A stretch of DNA of 64,000 bases from Bacillus ectoiniformans (GCF_016908875.1 NZ_JAFBES010000009.1:62001-126000); one strand, 5' to 3'; shown: positions 8,107-18,113, counted from the first letter of the stretch. Notes: generated by a model not told the origin, from the sequence alone. Made by a program: numbers and translations.

Positions 8107-8147
8107 ATTAATTAAACTCTTACTCGCTTATCTTGCCCCTTGCCCTT

Positions 8148-9056
8148 TCAACTCCACTCGTACGGAGTTTCTTGGTAGACATAGTAGTTCAGCCAGTTAG
8201 AGAATAGCAAGTGTGCATGTGAACGCCACACATTTAGCGGTTTTTTTGTCGGATTATTGTCCGGGAAATAATTTTTTGGCGTTTCTATGTCGATTCCCTT
8301 TTTACAATCTCTGTCGTATTCTTCTGCGAGCGTTTGTGCCTCGTATTCTAAATGACCTGTAATCATCACATGCTTCTCGTCTTTTGACATGATAATAAAC
8401 GGACCAGCTTCCTCAGAAGAAGCAAGAAGCATCAGGTTTTCATGCTGTTGAATTTTTTCTGCATTCACATCCGTATAACGGGAATGAGGAGCAAAGAATT
8501 CATCATCGAATCCTCTCAGCAGCTTCTCTTTCGGCTCTTGCACCGTATGCTTGTATATTCCTGAACATTTCCCAGGAAGCTCGAATTTCCCCACGCCGAA
8601 ATGATGATAGAGTGCAGCTTGAGCTCCCCAGCAAATATGCAAAGACGAAGTGACATTCGTTTCGGCCCAATCCATGATTTCTTTTAGCTCTTCCCAGTAA
8701 TTGACGTCCTCGAATTCCATTAACTCAATTGGGGCACCGGTAATAATCATGCCGTCTATCCTCCGGTTCTTCACTTCTTCAAATGTCGTATAGAATTGTT
8801 CCAAATGCGACTTGCTGACATTTTTCGACTCATGGGTCGCCGTCCGCATAAACGACACATTCACTTGAAGCGGTGTATTTCCAAGCAGCCTTAGCAATTG
8901 CGCTTCTGTTTTTTCTTTCTCCGGCATTAAATTAAGAATTAAAATATTTAGCGGCCGTATGTCCTGGCTTTTCGCTCGATCTGCATCCATGATGAAAATA
9001 TTTTCTTTCTCTAGCACCTCGCGTGCAGGCAATTGTCTTGGGATATTAATAGGCAT
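8148..9056 (-). CDS. metA: Homoserine O-acetyltransferase MetA
   Basis: MetA-family homoserine acyltransferase of 302 residues, first committed step of methionine synthesis. Catalytic residues can be placed: Cys142 in HICWGAQA, and the His and Glu of TGHLEYEA. Residue 111 is Glu (TGAPIE), the state reported to give acetyl-CoA rather than succinyl-CoA preference in this family, so O-acetylhomoserine is the predicted product. The ATG at 9056 starts the usual MPINIP N-terminus; the open frame upstream to 9095 has no support. No S-box or T-box was seen in the 150 bases upstream. Confidence 0.93.
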   Translation of the reverse strand: MPINIPRQLPAREVLEKENIFIMDADRAKSQDIRPLNILILNLMPEKEKTEAQLLRLLGNTPLQVNVSFMRTATHESKNVSKSHLEQFYTTFEEVKNRRIDGMIITGAPIELMEFEDVNYWEELKEIMDWAETNVTSSLHICWGAQAALYHHFGVGKFELPGKCSGIYKHTVQEPKEKLLRGFDDEFFAPHSRYTDVNAEKIQQHENLMLLASSEEAGPFIIMSKDEKHVMITGHLEYEAQTLAEEYDRDCKKGIDIETPKNYFPDNNPTKKPLNVWRSHAHLLFSNWLNYYVYQETPYEWS

Positions 9057-9212
9057 GTTTGAACCCCCTCTTATTTTTGAATTTTCAATAAACAATTATA
9101 GACAGCTTCGATTAAAAATTACAAGATTTGTTTTCTTTTAAAAGAAATTTTAGCGCTTTTATCACCCTCATTTTTATTCATAATAACTAATTTTTATTCG
9201 ATTTCTCCAACT

Positions 9213-9246
9213 AAAAACCCCCGATATTGATCCTTTATCGGGGGTT
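9213..9246 (-). terminator. Terminator after topB
   Basis: On the minus strand AACCCCCGAT pairs with ATCGGGGGTT and a T run follows; it begins six bases after the topB stop. Confidence 0.9.
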
Positions 9247-9251
9247 ACTGA

Positions 9252-11411
9252 CTATAACTTCAATTTTGCTAAGGCATCTGCCAAAGCAGTGTTAACTGGT
9301 TCTTCTTTGTTTTGCTTTTTCAAATATTGATTAACATCTTGTTTCGAAGCTTTATTGGCTGATTGTTTTTTACGGCGTGCCTGGAAAGCTGACATTTTCT
9401 CTCTATGTCCGCATTTGCAGGCGAAGATTTGTCCTTCTCCTTCACCGCGAAGTTCTAGTTTCTTATGGCAATTTGGGCAGCGGGCATTTGTCAGCTTAGC
9501 TACATTTTTACGATGTCCGCATTCACGATCCTGACAGACTAACATTTTTCCCTTTTTCCCGTTTACTTCAAGAAGCATCTTTCCGCAATCTGGACATTGT
9601 TTGCCTGATATATTGTCATGCTTAAACGTTTTATTGCTGTTTTTAATTTCAGTCGTGACTGCTTGAGCATATCCGCGAATTTCCTGCATGAACTGCTGCG
9701 GCTTCAGCTTTCCTTTTGCTATCGCATCAAGCTTTTGCTCCCACTCGCCGGTTAACGCCGGCGACTGCAGATCGTTTGGCACAAGCTCTAAAAGCTGCCG
9801 TCCTTTTGAAGTAAGGAAGATATCCTTCCCCTTCTTTTCAATTAAGAATGTATTAAATAATTTTTCAATAATATCCGCTCTTGTAGCAACGGTGCCAAGG
9901 CCGCCTGTTTGAGTGAGCGTCTGCTTCAAGGCTTTGTTCTCATCTTCCATATGTTTAGATGGGTTTTCCATCGCACTTAGCAGCGTACCTTCGTTAAATC
10001 GAGGCGGCGGAGAAGTTTCACCTTGTGTTTCTGTTAAAGCTTGTACTCCAAGCTTTTCTCCTGTCTTAACAGCAGGAAGTGAGGCTTCGTCATCTTCTTC
10101 TTTTCCATAGACTTCTTTCCAGCCAAGGTTTTTAATCACTTTCCCTTTCGCTGTAAATGTCTCACTGCCGATCTTCGCTTCTACTGTCGTCTGTTCATAT
10201 TCAAATGGCGGAAGCAGCACAGCTAAGAAACGTTTAACAACCAAGTCATAAATCTTTCTCTCTTTATCGCTTAAGTCAGATAAAATAGCCGTTTGCTCGG
10301 TTGGAACAATCGCATGGTGATCGCTGACTTTAGCATCGTTCACGAATGCTAAATTAGACTTAATGCCGCGTTTTAAAATCTTGGACGCAAACGGTGTATA
10401 CGGACGAATTTCTACCGCCTCTACACGTTCTTTCAGCGTAGAAACCATATCACTTGATAAATATCGCGAGTCAGTTCTCGGGTACGTCACAAGCTTATAT
10501 TGTTCGTATAATTTTTGCATAATTGACAGGGTTTCTTTTGCAGAGAAATTAAAAAATTTATGTGCATCCCGCTGCAATTCAGTTAAATCATATAGCTCAG
10601 GAGCGAAAGATTTCTTCGCAGCTTTTTTCACATCCGCAATAATTGCATCCTTGCCTCTTATCCCTTTTATCAGACTGTCGCGCTTATCTTTTGAAAACGT
10701 TCTTGAGTCATTCGTTTTTGCATCTTTCCATGTTAATTTCATATCCCCTGCTACTGCTGTCATTCCATAGTAGCTTTTCGGTTTAAATTCTTTAATTTCC
10801 TGTTCGCGCTTCGCAATCATAGCAATGGTCGGTGTTTGAACTCGTCCGCATGACAGCTGGGCATTAAACTTAGTAGTCAACGCTCGCGTCGCGTTAATTC
10901 CTACAAGCCAGTCTGCTTCGGCTCTGGCTACAGCAGAACGATATAAGTTCTCATACTCATTGCCATCCTTCAGTTTTTTAAAGCCTTCCCGAATGGCTTT
11001 ATCTGTCACAGAAGAGATCCATAGCCTTTTTACCGGCTTTTTCACATGTGCTTTATCAATAATCCAGCGTGCGACAAGCTCCCCTTCACGGCCGGCATCT
11101 GTTGCAATGACAATATCCTTTACATCTTTGCGGTTTAACTGGGTTTTAACTGCTTGAAATTGTTTGCCTGTTTTTTTGATGACCACGGTTTTTAACTGAC
11201 CAGGCATCAGCGGAAGCTCCGCAAGATTCCATGTTTTATATTGATCCCCGTATGCTTCAGGGTCTGCGTGAGTGACTAAATGACCAAGCGCCCATGTCAC
11301 GATATATTGACTGCCTTCTAAAAAGCCGTTTCCCTTTTTTCCGCAACTCAACACGCGGGCAATGTCACGGGCTACAGACGGTTTTTCAGCTAATACTACT
11401 GTTTTACTCAT
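9252..11411 (-). CDS. topB: DNA topoisomerase III
   Basis: Type IA topoisomerase of 719 residues (B. subtilis TopB is about 727). The N-terminal TOPRIM domain shows VLAEKPSVARDIA and the acidic ATDAGREGELVAR. The active-site tyrosine is in LVTYPRTDSRYLSSD. ARAEADWLVGINATRA and LSCGRVQTPT are further family marks. The C-terminal part carries two zinc-ribbon-like modules (CPDCGK...CQDRECGH and CPNCHK...CKCGH). It relaxes and decatenates DNA, often with RecQ-type helicases; recQ lies 41 kb away. ATG start; monocistronic, with its own terminator. Confidence 0.95.
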   Translation of the reverse strand: MSKTVVLAEKPSVARDIARVLSCGKKGNGFLEGSQYIVTWALGHLVTHADPEAYGDQYKTWNLAELPLMPGQLKTVVIKKTGKQFQAVKTQLNRKDVKDIVIATDAGREGELVARWIIDKAHVKKPVKRLWISSVTDKAIREGFKKLKDGNEYENLYRSAVARAEADWLVGINATRALTTKFNAQLSCGRVQTPTIAMIAKREQEIKEFKPKSYYGMTAVAGDMKLTWKDAKTNDSRTFSKDKRDSLIKGIRGKDAIIADVKKAAKKSFAPELYDLTELQRDAHKFFNFSAKETLSIMQKLYEQYKLVTYPRTDSRYLSSDMVSTLKERVEAVEIRPYTPFASKILKRGIKSNLAFVNDAKVSDHHAIVPTEQTAILSDLSDKERKIYDLVVKRFLAVLLPPFEYEQTTVEAKIGSETFTAKGKVIKNLGWKEVYGKEEDDEASLPAVKTGEKLGVQALTETQGETSPPPRFNEGTLLSAMENPSKHMEDENKALKQTLTQTGGLGTVATRADIIEKLFNTFLIEKKGKDIFLTSKGRQLLELVPNDLQSPALTGEWEQKLDAIAKGKLKPQQFMQEIRGYAQAVTTEIKNSNKTFKHDNISGKQCPDCGKMLLEVNGKKGKMLVCQDRECGHRKNVAKLTNARCPNCHKKLELRGEGEGQIFACKCGHREKMSAFQARRKKQSANKASKQDVNQYLKKQNKEEPVNTALADALAKLKL

Positions 11412-11611
11412 AAGAACATCCTTTCATATATACACTTTTTATATTATAACATCTCAGCACCGCTCATACAGATAATAGAAGGCGATGCGCGGTTATGATT
11501 GCGGCATTTTTTCATATAATAAATTAAGGCTTACTCACTGAACCTGAAATGTGCTTACCGTAGTTTTTTCTTATTTGTTCAGGGGGAAACTATAGGTAAG
11601 GAGATGAAAAA

Positions 11612-12322
11612 ATGCGAATATTTATTGTGAATTTATTGGCGCTAATTATTGTTATTTCGGTGAATGCGGCTGCTAACGCACTGCCCTTGAACGGTCAAAC
11701 AACTGGTGAAATTTCAAACCGACTAAACGTACTGTTTACACCAGCCGGCTATGTGTTTTCGATCTGGGGATTCATATACCTACTTTTAGGCATTTGGGTC
11801 ATACGACAGATTCCTAAAGAGCGCAGAAACTTGCCTCTATATAAACAAACCCACCTGCTCTTCATTCTGAGCTGCTTACTCAATATCGCGTGGATTTTCT
11901 TATGGCATTATGAGTTCTTCGCTTTTACAGTGCTGGTGATGCTCGCATTTTTAATTACACTCATCAAGCTTTATCAAAAAATTGAACAGGTCGACTTCTC
12001 TTTTATGGACCGCTTGCCGTTTTCCGTTTATTTAGGCTGGATCAGCGTAGCAACGATCGCCAATATCAGTTATGTGCTGAAATATTATCACTGGAATGGT
12101 TTCGGCCTGTCTGATACGTTCTGGGCGATTCTTCTGCTGCTGATCGCCACGGGAATTGCGGTCACCTTCCGACTTTCACATAGAGATGCTGCCTTTCCGC
12201 TTGTGTTTATCTGGGCTTTCATTGGTATTGCGGTACAGAATTGGGGCGATGCGGCCATCGTTTCTTATATAGCACTCGCCATGTCTGCTGTTGTCTTCGC
12301 CAGCCTGTTTAAAAAAGCCTAA
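11612..12322 (+). CDS. TspO/MBR-like tryptophan-rich membrane protein
   Basis: Membrane protein of 236 residues with about six or seven hydrophobic segments. It shares the TspO pattern in several places: FTPAGYVFSIWGFIYLLLG near residue 43, LNIAWIFLWHY near residue 92 and DRLPFSVYLGWISVATIAN near residue 132. It is longer than classic TspO (about 160), as in a Bacillus subgroup named tryptophan-rich sensory protein. Ligand and role are unknown. Its ATG follows AAGGAGATG. A terminator at 12347-12391 separates it from the next gene, so co-transcription is unlikely. Confidence 0.6.
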   Translation: MRIFIVNLLALIIVISVNAAANALPLNGQTTGEISNRLNVLFTPAGYVFSIWGFIYLLLGIWVIRQIPKERRNLPLYKQTHLLFILSCLLNIAWIFLWHYEFFAFTVLVMLAFLITLIKLYQKIEQVDFSFMDRLPFSVYLGWISVATIANISYVLKYYHWNGFGLSDTFWAILLLLIATGIAVTFRLSHRDAAFPLVFIWAFIGIAVQNWGDAAIVSYIALAMSAVVFASLFKKA

Positions 12323-12346
12323 GGAATGGGATGACTGTTTGATTGC

Positions 12347-12391
12347 AGAGCCTGAACAATTCAGCAGGATGAATTCTCAGGCTCTTTTGTT
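12347..12391 (+). terminator. Terminator after the TspO-like gene
   Basis: AGAGCCTGA pairs with TCAGGCTCT and TTTGTTTT follows. Confidence 0.8.
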
Positions 12392-12463
12392 TTGAAAAAA
12401 TGTTTGAAAAATCCCCAAAACACTGTCTTTCGTATTATAGTTAGATTATAAGGAGGGATCATT

Positions 12464-14671
12464 ATGTTGTTGAAAAAACGCGGCGATATTCCCTACATTC
12501 TTGGACTTATCTTTTTTATTGCTGGAGTGGTTTATTTTTTCGCGTCGAACTGGGCGCTGCTTGATCGTCCCGTTAAGATTGGATTAAGTCTCTCCATTCT
12601 GCTGATCAGCTACGGAGCATCCGCGCTTTATAAAAGGAGTTCGTGGTTTGCTTATTTAGGAAATTGGTGGCTGTTTATTGCAGCTATTGCGTTTGGTGTG
12701 AGCGTAGCTTTAATCGGACAATTGTATAATTCTCACGCTGATTCTTATCTATTGTTTCTTATCTGGCTAATTCCAACAGCGGCTCTAGCTTGGTTTACGA
12801 AGTATCAGCCATTTTATTGGCTATCATTTTTATTATTTGAACTGACCGTATGGATGAAACTTTACCCTACCGGCGTCTGGGTGCAGTATAACGAATGGGA
12901 AGAACTTGCCATTTACCTCGGCTTGATCGTGCTGCATATAGGATTATACCTATTTTGGAATCGTATTAATTTAGAAAAAATCGCCTTTATTTCACTAGGG
13001 ATTATCCAGTACTGTGCTATCTTCTTGCTGATTAAACATTCTATTTACGACATATTGGAGAGTTTTGCATCAAGTTCATTCGTTTTCCTGGTCTTACACG
13101 GAATCTATATTGCTTTCATCGTGAAGTTCTGGAGAAAATTCATAAATGAACGCAAAAAACACCCGCTTGAAATGGCGATCCACCTGCTGTTTTCCGGTTC
13201 TTATATCATCTATAACACATTTTATATCTATATTATGGTATTTGGTGAATTCATTTTTTACACAGGCTTCTTATTATTGATCGGCTTATTTGTATTTAGT
13301 ATTTATGTTTTGCAGAAGCTTGCGAAAATAGCGAAAGATACTGATAAAAAGTGGACCCGATATACGCTGAAATTCTTTGTGGGCGTCATGTCCTTTCTGG
13401 GGACTCTTATCGCTATCGGCTCTTTAAGTTCTTTCGTAGTCATGATGTTCGGATTTGGCAATGCTTTAGAAATTGGCTATCTAGTCTTGGGCATCATTTG
13501 TATTGCAGTTGGATTGAAAATAAATAATGAAGCATACCTGGTGATTCAGATCACCTTGCAAATTACGGGAATTGCTTTTCTGTTCCTATTCTCTTTCATG
13601 CAGCCCGCTATTTGGGATACATGGCTGATTACCATTGTTCTGGTCGCCTTAACTCTTTACTTATTTAAGAAAACTCAGGCCTTGCTTTATTATTTAGCGG
13701 CTAACTTTGGATTGATCAATGCTCTGATGAGTCTAGTCATGAAATACGAACTCCCTAATGAATCATTAAAAATGATGTTGCTGCTTTTAGGGGTCATCAA
13801 TGCAGCTATCTTCTTAAAGTTTAAGAGAGTTCCCTTTGGACTTGGAGCCTACCTTCTGTCGGTTGGTTACTTATTTGCCCTCACGATGGATGTCACGAAC
13901 TCGCCAGTTGGCTTAACTATTTTTTATCACGTGCTTTTCATTGCTTACCTATATTGGCATCTGACTCATCCTGCTCATTCATCGCGGCTTTATCTATGGC
14001 CTACTTGGATCGCTTTCGCAGGGTTTCTCATCTGGAAATATTACGAGTATATCTGGACGCTGCTTCACAAATCGCTCGCGTTCTTTATCGTCAGTGCTCT
14101 CTTCTTCCTAATTTTTTATGCATGGGGAAGAAAGCATACAGAAAACGCCAGAACACGGCCTGCATGGAGCTGGAAGCCTGTGCTGGTTATTCTCCTGCTT
14201 CAGCTGGTGTTTGTCGGCGGAACTGCCTGGCAGAAAGAACAGCTTCTGCAAAATGGCGAACTTGTAGCGTTAAAGTTAGAGCCGCTAGATCCGCGTTCTA
14301 TGTTGCAAGGGGATTACGTTCAGCTGAACTACTCCATTCACACCCTTTATCGAGATAGGGAGGCACAGAATGAAAATCGTCCAGGAAGCGTACAGGTCCA
14401 GCTCAGAAAGACAGCTGATACACTATCTTACAGCAACAAAGCGGTTCCGATTTATGAAACAACAAAATTCATCAAGGGAAATACAGCACCTATTGTGGAA
14501 GATGACACGGTGACCATTCAAGGTAAAGGACGCTTTGGAACACTGACTCTTGGCATCGAACACTTCTTTATACCGGAGAATACGGGGCGTGAATGGGAAG
14601 ATAAAAATTACGCGCTCGTCCGTGTTGCTAAAAACGGGGATGCGATCCTTGAAACCCTTGTGAAGAAATAA
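12464..14671 (+). CDS. DUF2157 plus GDYXXLXY-domain membrane protein
   Basis: Large polytopic membrane protein, 735 residues. The first 150 residues match DUF2157 (FFASNWALLDRPVKIGLS, then hydrophobic segments), the middle is a long run of transmembrane helices (roughly 16-18 in all), and the last 170 residues form the extracytoplasmic GDYXXLXY domain, containing the name motif exactly as GDYVQLNY followed by a beta-rich tail. These two parts are often encoded by separate neighbouring genes, so this is a fused form. The function is unknown. The ATG follows AAGGAGGG, and a terminator is placed three bases after the stop. Confidence 0.8.
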   Translation: MLLKKRGDIPYILGLIFFIAGVVYFFASNWALLDRPVKIGLSLSILLISYGASALYKRSSWFAYLGNWWLFIAAIAFGVSVALIGQLYNSHADSYLLFLIWLIPTAALAWFTKYQPFYWLSFLLFELTVWMKLYPTGVWVQYNEWEELAIYLGLIVLHIGLYLFWNRINLEKIAFISLGIIQYCAIFLLIKHSIYDILESFASSSFVFLVLHGIYIAFIVKFWRKFINERKKHPLEMAIHLLFSGSYIIYNTFYIYIMVFGEFIFYTGFLLLIGLFVFSIYVLQKLAKIAKDTDKKWTRYTLKFFVGVMSFLGTLIAIGSLSSFVVMMFGFGNALEIGYLVLGIICIAVGLKINNEAYLVIQITLQITGIAFLFLFSFMQPAIWDTWLITIVLVALTLYLFKKTQALLYYLAANFGLINALMSLVMKYELPNESLKMMLLLLGVINAAIFLKFKRVPFGLGAYLLSVGYLFALTMDVTNSPVGLTIFYHVLFIAYLYWHLTHPAHSSRLYLWPTWIAFAGFLIWKYYEYIWTLLHKSLAFFIVSALFFLIFYAWGRKHTENARTRPAWSWKPVLVILLLQLVFVGGTAWQKEQLLQNGELVALKLEPLDPRSMLQGDYVQLNYSIHTLYRDREAQNENRPGSVQVQLRKTADTLSYSNKAVPIYETTKFIKGNTAPIVEDDTVTIQGKGRFGTLTLGIEHFFIPENTGREWEDKNYALVRVAKNGDAILETLVKK

Positions 14672-14673
14672 TG

Positions 14674-14715
14674 AAAAAGACACCTTCTCCCTCCTAGAGA
14701 GAAAAGGTGTCTTTT
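14674..14715 (+). terminator. Terminator after the DUF2157/GDYXXLXY gene
   Basis: AAAAGACACCTT pairs with AAGGTGTCTTTT. Confidence 0.85.
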
Positions 14716-14772
14716 CTGCTTTGTTACCTTCCGTCATATGATCAAAATCGAAATAAACCAGCGAAAGACAAA

Positions 14773-14820
14773 TAAAAGGCTCACTCTCTGGATCACTTTA
14801 ACGATCTGGCGAGTCAGCCC
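14773..14820 (-). terminator. Terminator after the LacI-type regulator gene
   Basis: On the minus strand GGCTGACTC pairs with GAGTGAGCC (one mismatch) and TTTTATTT follows; loop about 24 bases. Confidence 0.55.
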
Positions 14821-14835
14821 CTTCTTTATAAACTT

Positions 14836-15897
14836 CTATCTGCTCTCTCGTTCATCTAATTTTGTTACAGCCATCATATCATGAAGCGGCTTGCAGGAAC
14901 TTCTTTCAATCAATTGATGGGGAACAATTAATCGTTTCACCGGCTCGTTGGAATCATTGAGCCTTTCAATTAAACATTTAGTCGCCTGATACCCAAGCTG
15001 AAAGATTTGAATATCCACAGTCGTGAGTGGCGGGTTCGACATTTCTGTCAGCAAAATGTTATTAAATGCCACTAAAGAGACATGGGCGGGAACCACGAGA
15101 CCCAGTTCATGGAGCATATTCAGCATGCCAAATGCCAAGAGATCATCCATTGCTATAATGGCCGTTGGCCGATGCGTAAGGCTCATTAGCTGGGCGACTG
15201 CTTCCCTACCGCCTGCCTGCAATGATTTCTCCGACACAATATAATCTTTCATGACGGCTAATCCCGCAGACTCGATGGCAGCTTTATACCCTTTCACACG
15301 ATCCATCGTCACGACAAGATCTGTTGCACCGCCCACAAAAGCAATTCTCCGGTGCCCTAATTGAATGAGATACTCTGTCACCATTTGAGCAGCGGCAAAA
15401 TTATTCGTATCCACATGCGTAATTTCATCTATGTGTTCACAAGGCTTTCCGACCACAGCGAAAGGAAATTGTTTTTTCCTCAAAAAGTTGGTTACACGGT
15501 CATTGATTCGGGAATAAAGCAGAATGAAACCGTCGACTCTTCTGCCCTGAACCATGCCAACTACACTTTCATAAATCTCTTGCTCCGTCTCACCCGTCGA
15601 AATATTTAAGGCATATTGCTGTTCATGAGCCATTTTACTAATACCTCGGATCACTTCCGGGAAAAATGGGTTTTGAAAAACTTTATCGGTTGAATCTGGC
15701 ATAACCAATCCGATCGTTTGAGTCTTTTTGCCAGCTAAACTTCTCGCTTGGAAATTCGGATGGTATCCAAGCTCTTTCATAGCCTTTTTTACTTTTAATG
15801 CAGTGGCTTCACTAATTCTGGGATTATTAGCGATAACGCGCGAAACAGTAGAGGGCGCGACATTTGCAAGTTTAGCTACATCTTTAATCGTTACCAT
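14836..15897 (-). CDS. LacI-family transcriptional regulator (MalR-like)
   Basis: Repressor of 353 residues. The N-terminal helix-turn-helix and hinge read TIKDVAKLANVAPSTVSRV and YHPNFQARSLAG, followed by a periplasmic-binding-protein-like sugar domain (TIGLVMPDS, DGFILLYS, HRRIAFVGG, TAIIAMDD, VAFNN). It is divergent from the PTS gene across a 566-base gap holding three copies of an operator-like sequence, so it very likely controls the PTS and nuclease-like genes; the inducer is probably a disaccharide or its phosphate. ATG start with an AGGGGAG ribosome site. Confidence 0.85.
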   Translation of the reverse strand: MVTIKDVAKLANVAPSTVSRVIANNPRISEATALKVKKAMKELGYHPNFQARSLAGKKTQTIGLVMPDSTDKVFQNPFFPEVIRGISKMAHEQQYALNISTGETEQEIYESVVGMVQGRRVDGFILLYSRINDRVTNFLRKKQFPFAVVGKPCEHIDEITHVDTNNFAAAQMVTEYLIQLGHRRIAFVGGATDLVVTMDRVKGYKAAIESAGLAVMKDYIVSEKSLQAGGREAVAQLMSLTHRPTAIIAMDDLLAFGMLNMLHELGLVVPAHVSLVAFNNILLTEMSNPPLTTVDIQIFQLGYQATKCLIERLNDSNEPVKRLIVPHQLIERSSCKPLHDMMAVTKLDERESR

Positions 15898-16245
15898 TGG
15901 CTCCCCTCCTTTTTTACCATCTTAAAAAGAGGCCGCTCATTCGTACTTCGTTTATTTCTTCTGCGTTCATGTTTAAACGAGCACATTTATAGAGACATCT
16001 TCTTTTATTTAACTATCTTTGGTTATACGTTAGCTGTCAATGATTATTTGCTTGGCTAAATCCCCGCTAATATAGATTGTTAATAGTTGATCACAAAATT
16101 GCAAACCATAAGAAAGGCTTTATTCATTTCAATATATTTTGCTTCTATAGCTGCATTCATGCGCATCTGTTCTATTTATGACCTTCTTTGACTCGGTGAC
16201 CTTTCATTTTTTCAGAATATACGATAGTTCAGCAAGATACTTTTT
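15898..16245. other. Gene-free upstream half of the LacI/PTS intergenic region
   Basis: No ORF, hairpin or recognisable RNA element was found in this AT-rich stretch beyond the ribosome site of the regulator gene. The recognisable control sites all lie to its right. Confidence 0.5.
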
Positions 16246-16260
16246 TGCAAGCGGTTGCAC
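16246..16260 (+). promoter_or_regulatory. Distal operator-like site
   Basis: TGCAAGCGGTTGCAC, an imperfect palindrome centred on CG, as in LacI-family operators. An identical 15-mer occurs at 16395-16409, 149 bases away, which would permit DNA looping. Confidence 0.7.
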
Positions 16261-16359
16261 AAGTGATCATTAATTTGATCATCTTCCCCCACTTTTAAGT
16301 TAAAATAGATAAATTTAGTAAGTAACTTGTGACTAATTATGAAATTTTTTAAGAAATGA

Positions 16360-16388
16360 TTGAATTATGTAAGCGGTTTTAATACAAT
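16360..16388 (+). promoter_or_regulatory. Sigma-A promoter of the PTS gene with embedded half-operator
   Basis: TTGAAT (16360-16365) and TACAAT (16383-16388) are 17 bases apart. The spacer contains ATGTAAGCGGTTTT (16367-16380), a degraded copy of the operator, so repressor binding here would block polymerase. Confidence 0.65.
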
Positions 16389-16394
16389 AAGTTA

Positions 16395-16409
16395 TGCAAG
16401 CGGTTGCAC
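16395..16409 (+). promoter_or_regulatory. Proximal operator-like site
   Basis: TGCAAGCGGTTGCAC lies seven bases after the -10 box, overlapping the expected transcription start. It could be bound by the adjacent LacI-type regulator; it also partly resembles a CcpA cre site. Confidence 0.7.
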
Positions 16410-16463
16410 CAAAACTATTACTAATTATAGATTAAATATTTCCCTATTTAGGAGGAAACGATC

Positions 16464-18113
16464 ATGAAGAAAATGGTCTCATTCGACTTTTGGCAAAAGC
16501 TAGGTAAAGCTTTACTAGTAGTTGTAGCTGTTATGCCTGCAGCTGGTATTATGATTTCACTCGGTAAGCTTGTTGGCATGTCCGGTGCGGATATCACAGT
16601 GATCCAAACGATCGCTCGAGTAATGGAAGATATCGGCTGGGCAATCATTGTCAACCTTCACATTTTATTCGCTGTCGCAATCGGCGGTTCGTGGGCTAAA
16701 GAACGAGCAGGCGGTGCATTCGCAGCCTTGCTTTCTTTCATTTTGATTAACCGTATCACCGGTGCTTTATTTGGGGTCAGCGGAGATATGCTGGCAGATC
16801 CAAAAGCAACTGTACCTTCTCTTTTAGGCAGTGACCTAATTGTAAAAGATTACTTCACCTCTGTTCTTGGCGCACCTGCTCTAAACATGGGTGTATTCGT
16901 GGGAATTATTTCAGGTTTCCTAGGCGCGGTACTATTCAACAAATACTATAACTATGATAAATTGCCGCAATCACTTTCATTCTTTAATGGAAAACGATTT
17001 GTACCTTTCGTTGTTATTCTTTGGTCAACAGTAGCAGCCATTGGTCTTTCTCTTGTATGGCCTTTCATCCAAGGCGCACTGAATGATTTCGGTAAGTGGA
17101 TTGCCACTTCCAGAAACACAGCGCCAATTATTGCTCCGTTCATTTTCGGTACACTTGAGCGTCTATTGTTGCCATTCGGCTTGCACCACATGCTGACAGT
17201 TCCAATCAACTATACGGAGCTTGGCGGAACATACACCATTTTAACTGGAACAAGCGCAGGCAACGTTGTATCAGGACAAGATCCATTATGGCTTGCTTGG
17301 GTGGCTGACTTAAACAACTTGCTTGCGGCAGGAGACATGACAGCTTACAACCAATTATTGAATGATGTCACACCTGCCCGCTTTAAAGTCGGACAAATGA
17401 TTCTTTCATCTGCGGCCCTGCTTGGTGCAGCACTGGCCATGTACCGCAATGTAGATCCAGATAAGAAAACACGTTATAAATCCATGTTTTTCTCTGCTGG
17501 ACTGGCTGTATTCTTAACAGGGGTAACTGAGCCGATTGAATTTATGTTCATGTTTGTTGCACCTGTTTTATATGTCGTTTACGCTATATTAACAGGACTT
17601 GCCTTTGCGGCGGCTGATATCATTGATTTGCGTGTTCACTCTTTCGGTTTGATTGAATTATTAACACGTGCACCAATGACGGTAAAAGCTGGACTGACTC
17701 AAGATTTAATTAACTTTGTCTTAACTTGCTTAGCATTCTTTGGTTTAAACTTCGCTGTTTTCAGTGTATTAATTAAAAAGTTAAACCTTCCAACACCAGG
17801 ACGCGCAGGAAATTATATTGAAGAAAACGAAGCACCAGCTGCTGGCGGTGAAGCTGGGCAATCGGCTAGCGGCAACCCTCAAGCGGAAAAAATCATCGGC
17901 CTTCTTGGCGGTGCTGAAAACATTGAAGATGTGGATGCCTGCATGACTCGCCTTCGCGTCACAGTCAAAGATATTTCTAAGGTAGCGGCTGAAGATCAAT
18001 GGAAAGAAACCGGCGCGATCGGATTAGTCTTAAAAGACAAAGGAGTTCAAGCGATTTACGGTCCTAAAGCTGACGTAATCAAGTCTAACGTTCAAGACGC
18101 ACTGGGAGTGTAA
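16464..18113 (+). CDS. PTS glucose/maltose-type transporter, EIIC-EIIB
   Basis: Sugar phosphotransferase permease of 549 residues that imports and phosphorylates a sugar. Residues 1-445 form the membrane EIIC domain of the glucose-maltose class (GLHHMLTVPINYTELGG and FLTGVTEPIEFMFMFVAP are hallmarks). After a linker rich in Ala and Gly, the EIIB domain follows, with the phosphorylated cysteine at about residue 493 in DACMTRLRV. There is no EIIA domain, so an EIIA must be borrowed from elsewhere. The arrangement resembles MalX/MalP. Control is by the promoter and operators at 16246-16409. The next gene starts three bases after its stop. Confidence 0.9.
   Translation: MKKMVSFDFWQKLGKALLVVVAVMPAAGIMISLGKLVGMSGADITVIQTIARVMEDIGWAIIVNLHILFAVAIGGSWAKERAGGAFAALLSFILINRITGALFGVSGDMLADPKATVPSLLGSDLIVKDYFTSVLGAPALNMGVFVGIISGFLGAVLFNKYYNYDKLPQSLSFFNGKRFVPFVVILWSTVAAIGLSLVWPFIQGALNDFGKWIATSRNTAPIIAPFIFGTLERLLLPFGLHHMLTVPINYTELGGTYTILTGTSAGNVVSGQDPLWLAWVADLNNLLAAGDMTAYNQLLNDVTPARFKVGQMILSSAALLGAALAMYRNVDPDKKTRYKSMFFSAGLAVFLTGVTEPIEFMFMFVAPVLYVVYAILTGLAFAAADIIDLRVHSFGLIELLTRAPMTVKAGLTQDLINFVLTCLAFFGLNFAVFSVLIKKLNLPTPGRAGNYIEENEAPAAGGEAGQSASGNPQAEKIIGLLGGAENIEDVDACMTRLRVTVKDISKVAAEDQWKETGAIGLVLKDKGVQAIYGPKADVIKSNVQDALGV

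Noticed and set aside
10363..10770. 135-codon plus-strand open frame
   Set aside because: Antisense shadow of topB.
13954..14358. 134-codon plus-strand open frame
   Set aside because: Shadow in another frame inside the DUF2157/GDYXXLXY gene, without a ribosome site or family resemblance.
16246..16409. CcpA cre sites
   Set aside because: TGCAAGCGGTTGCA departs from cre at both W positions and lies beside a LacI-type gene, so the local regulator is the better candidate; CcpA is not excluded.
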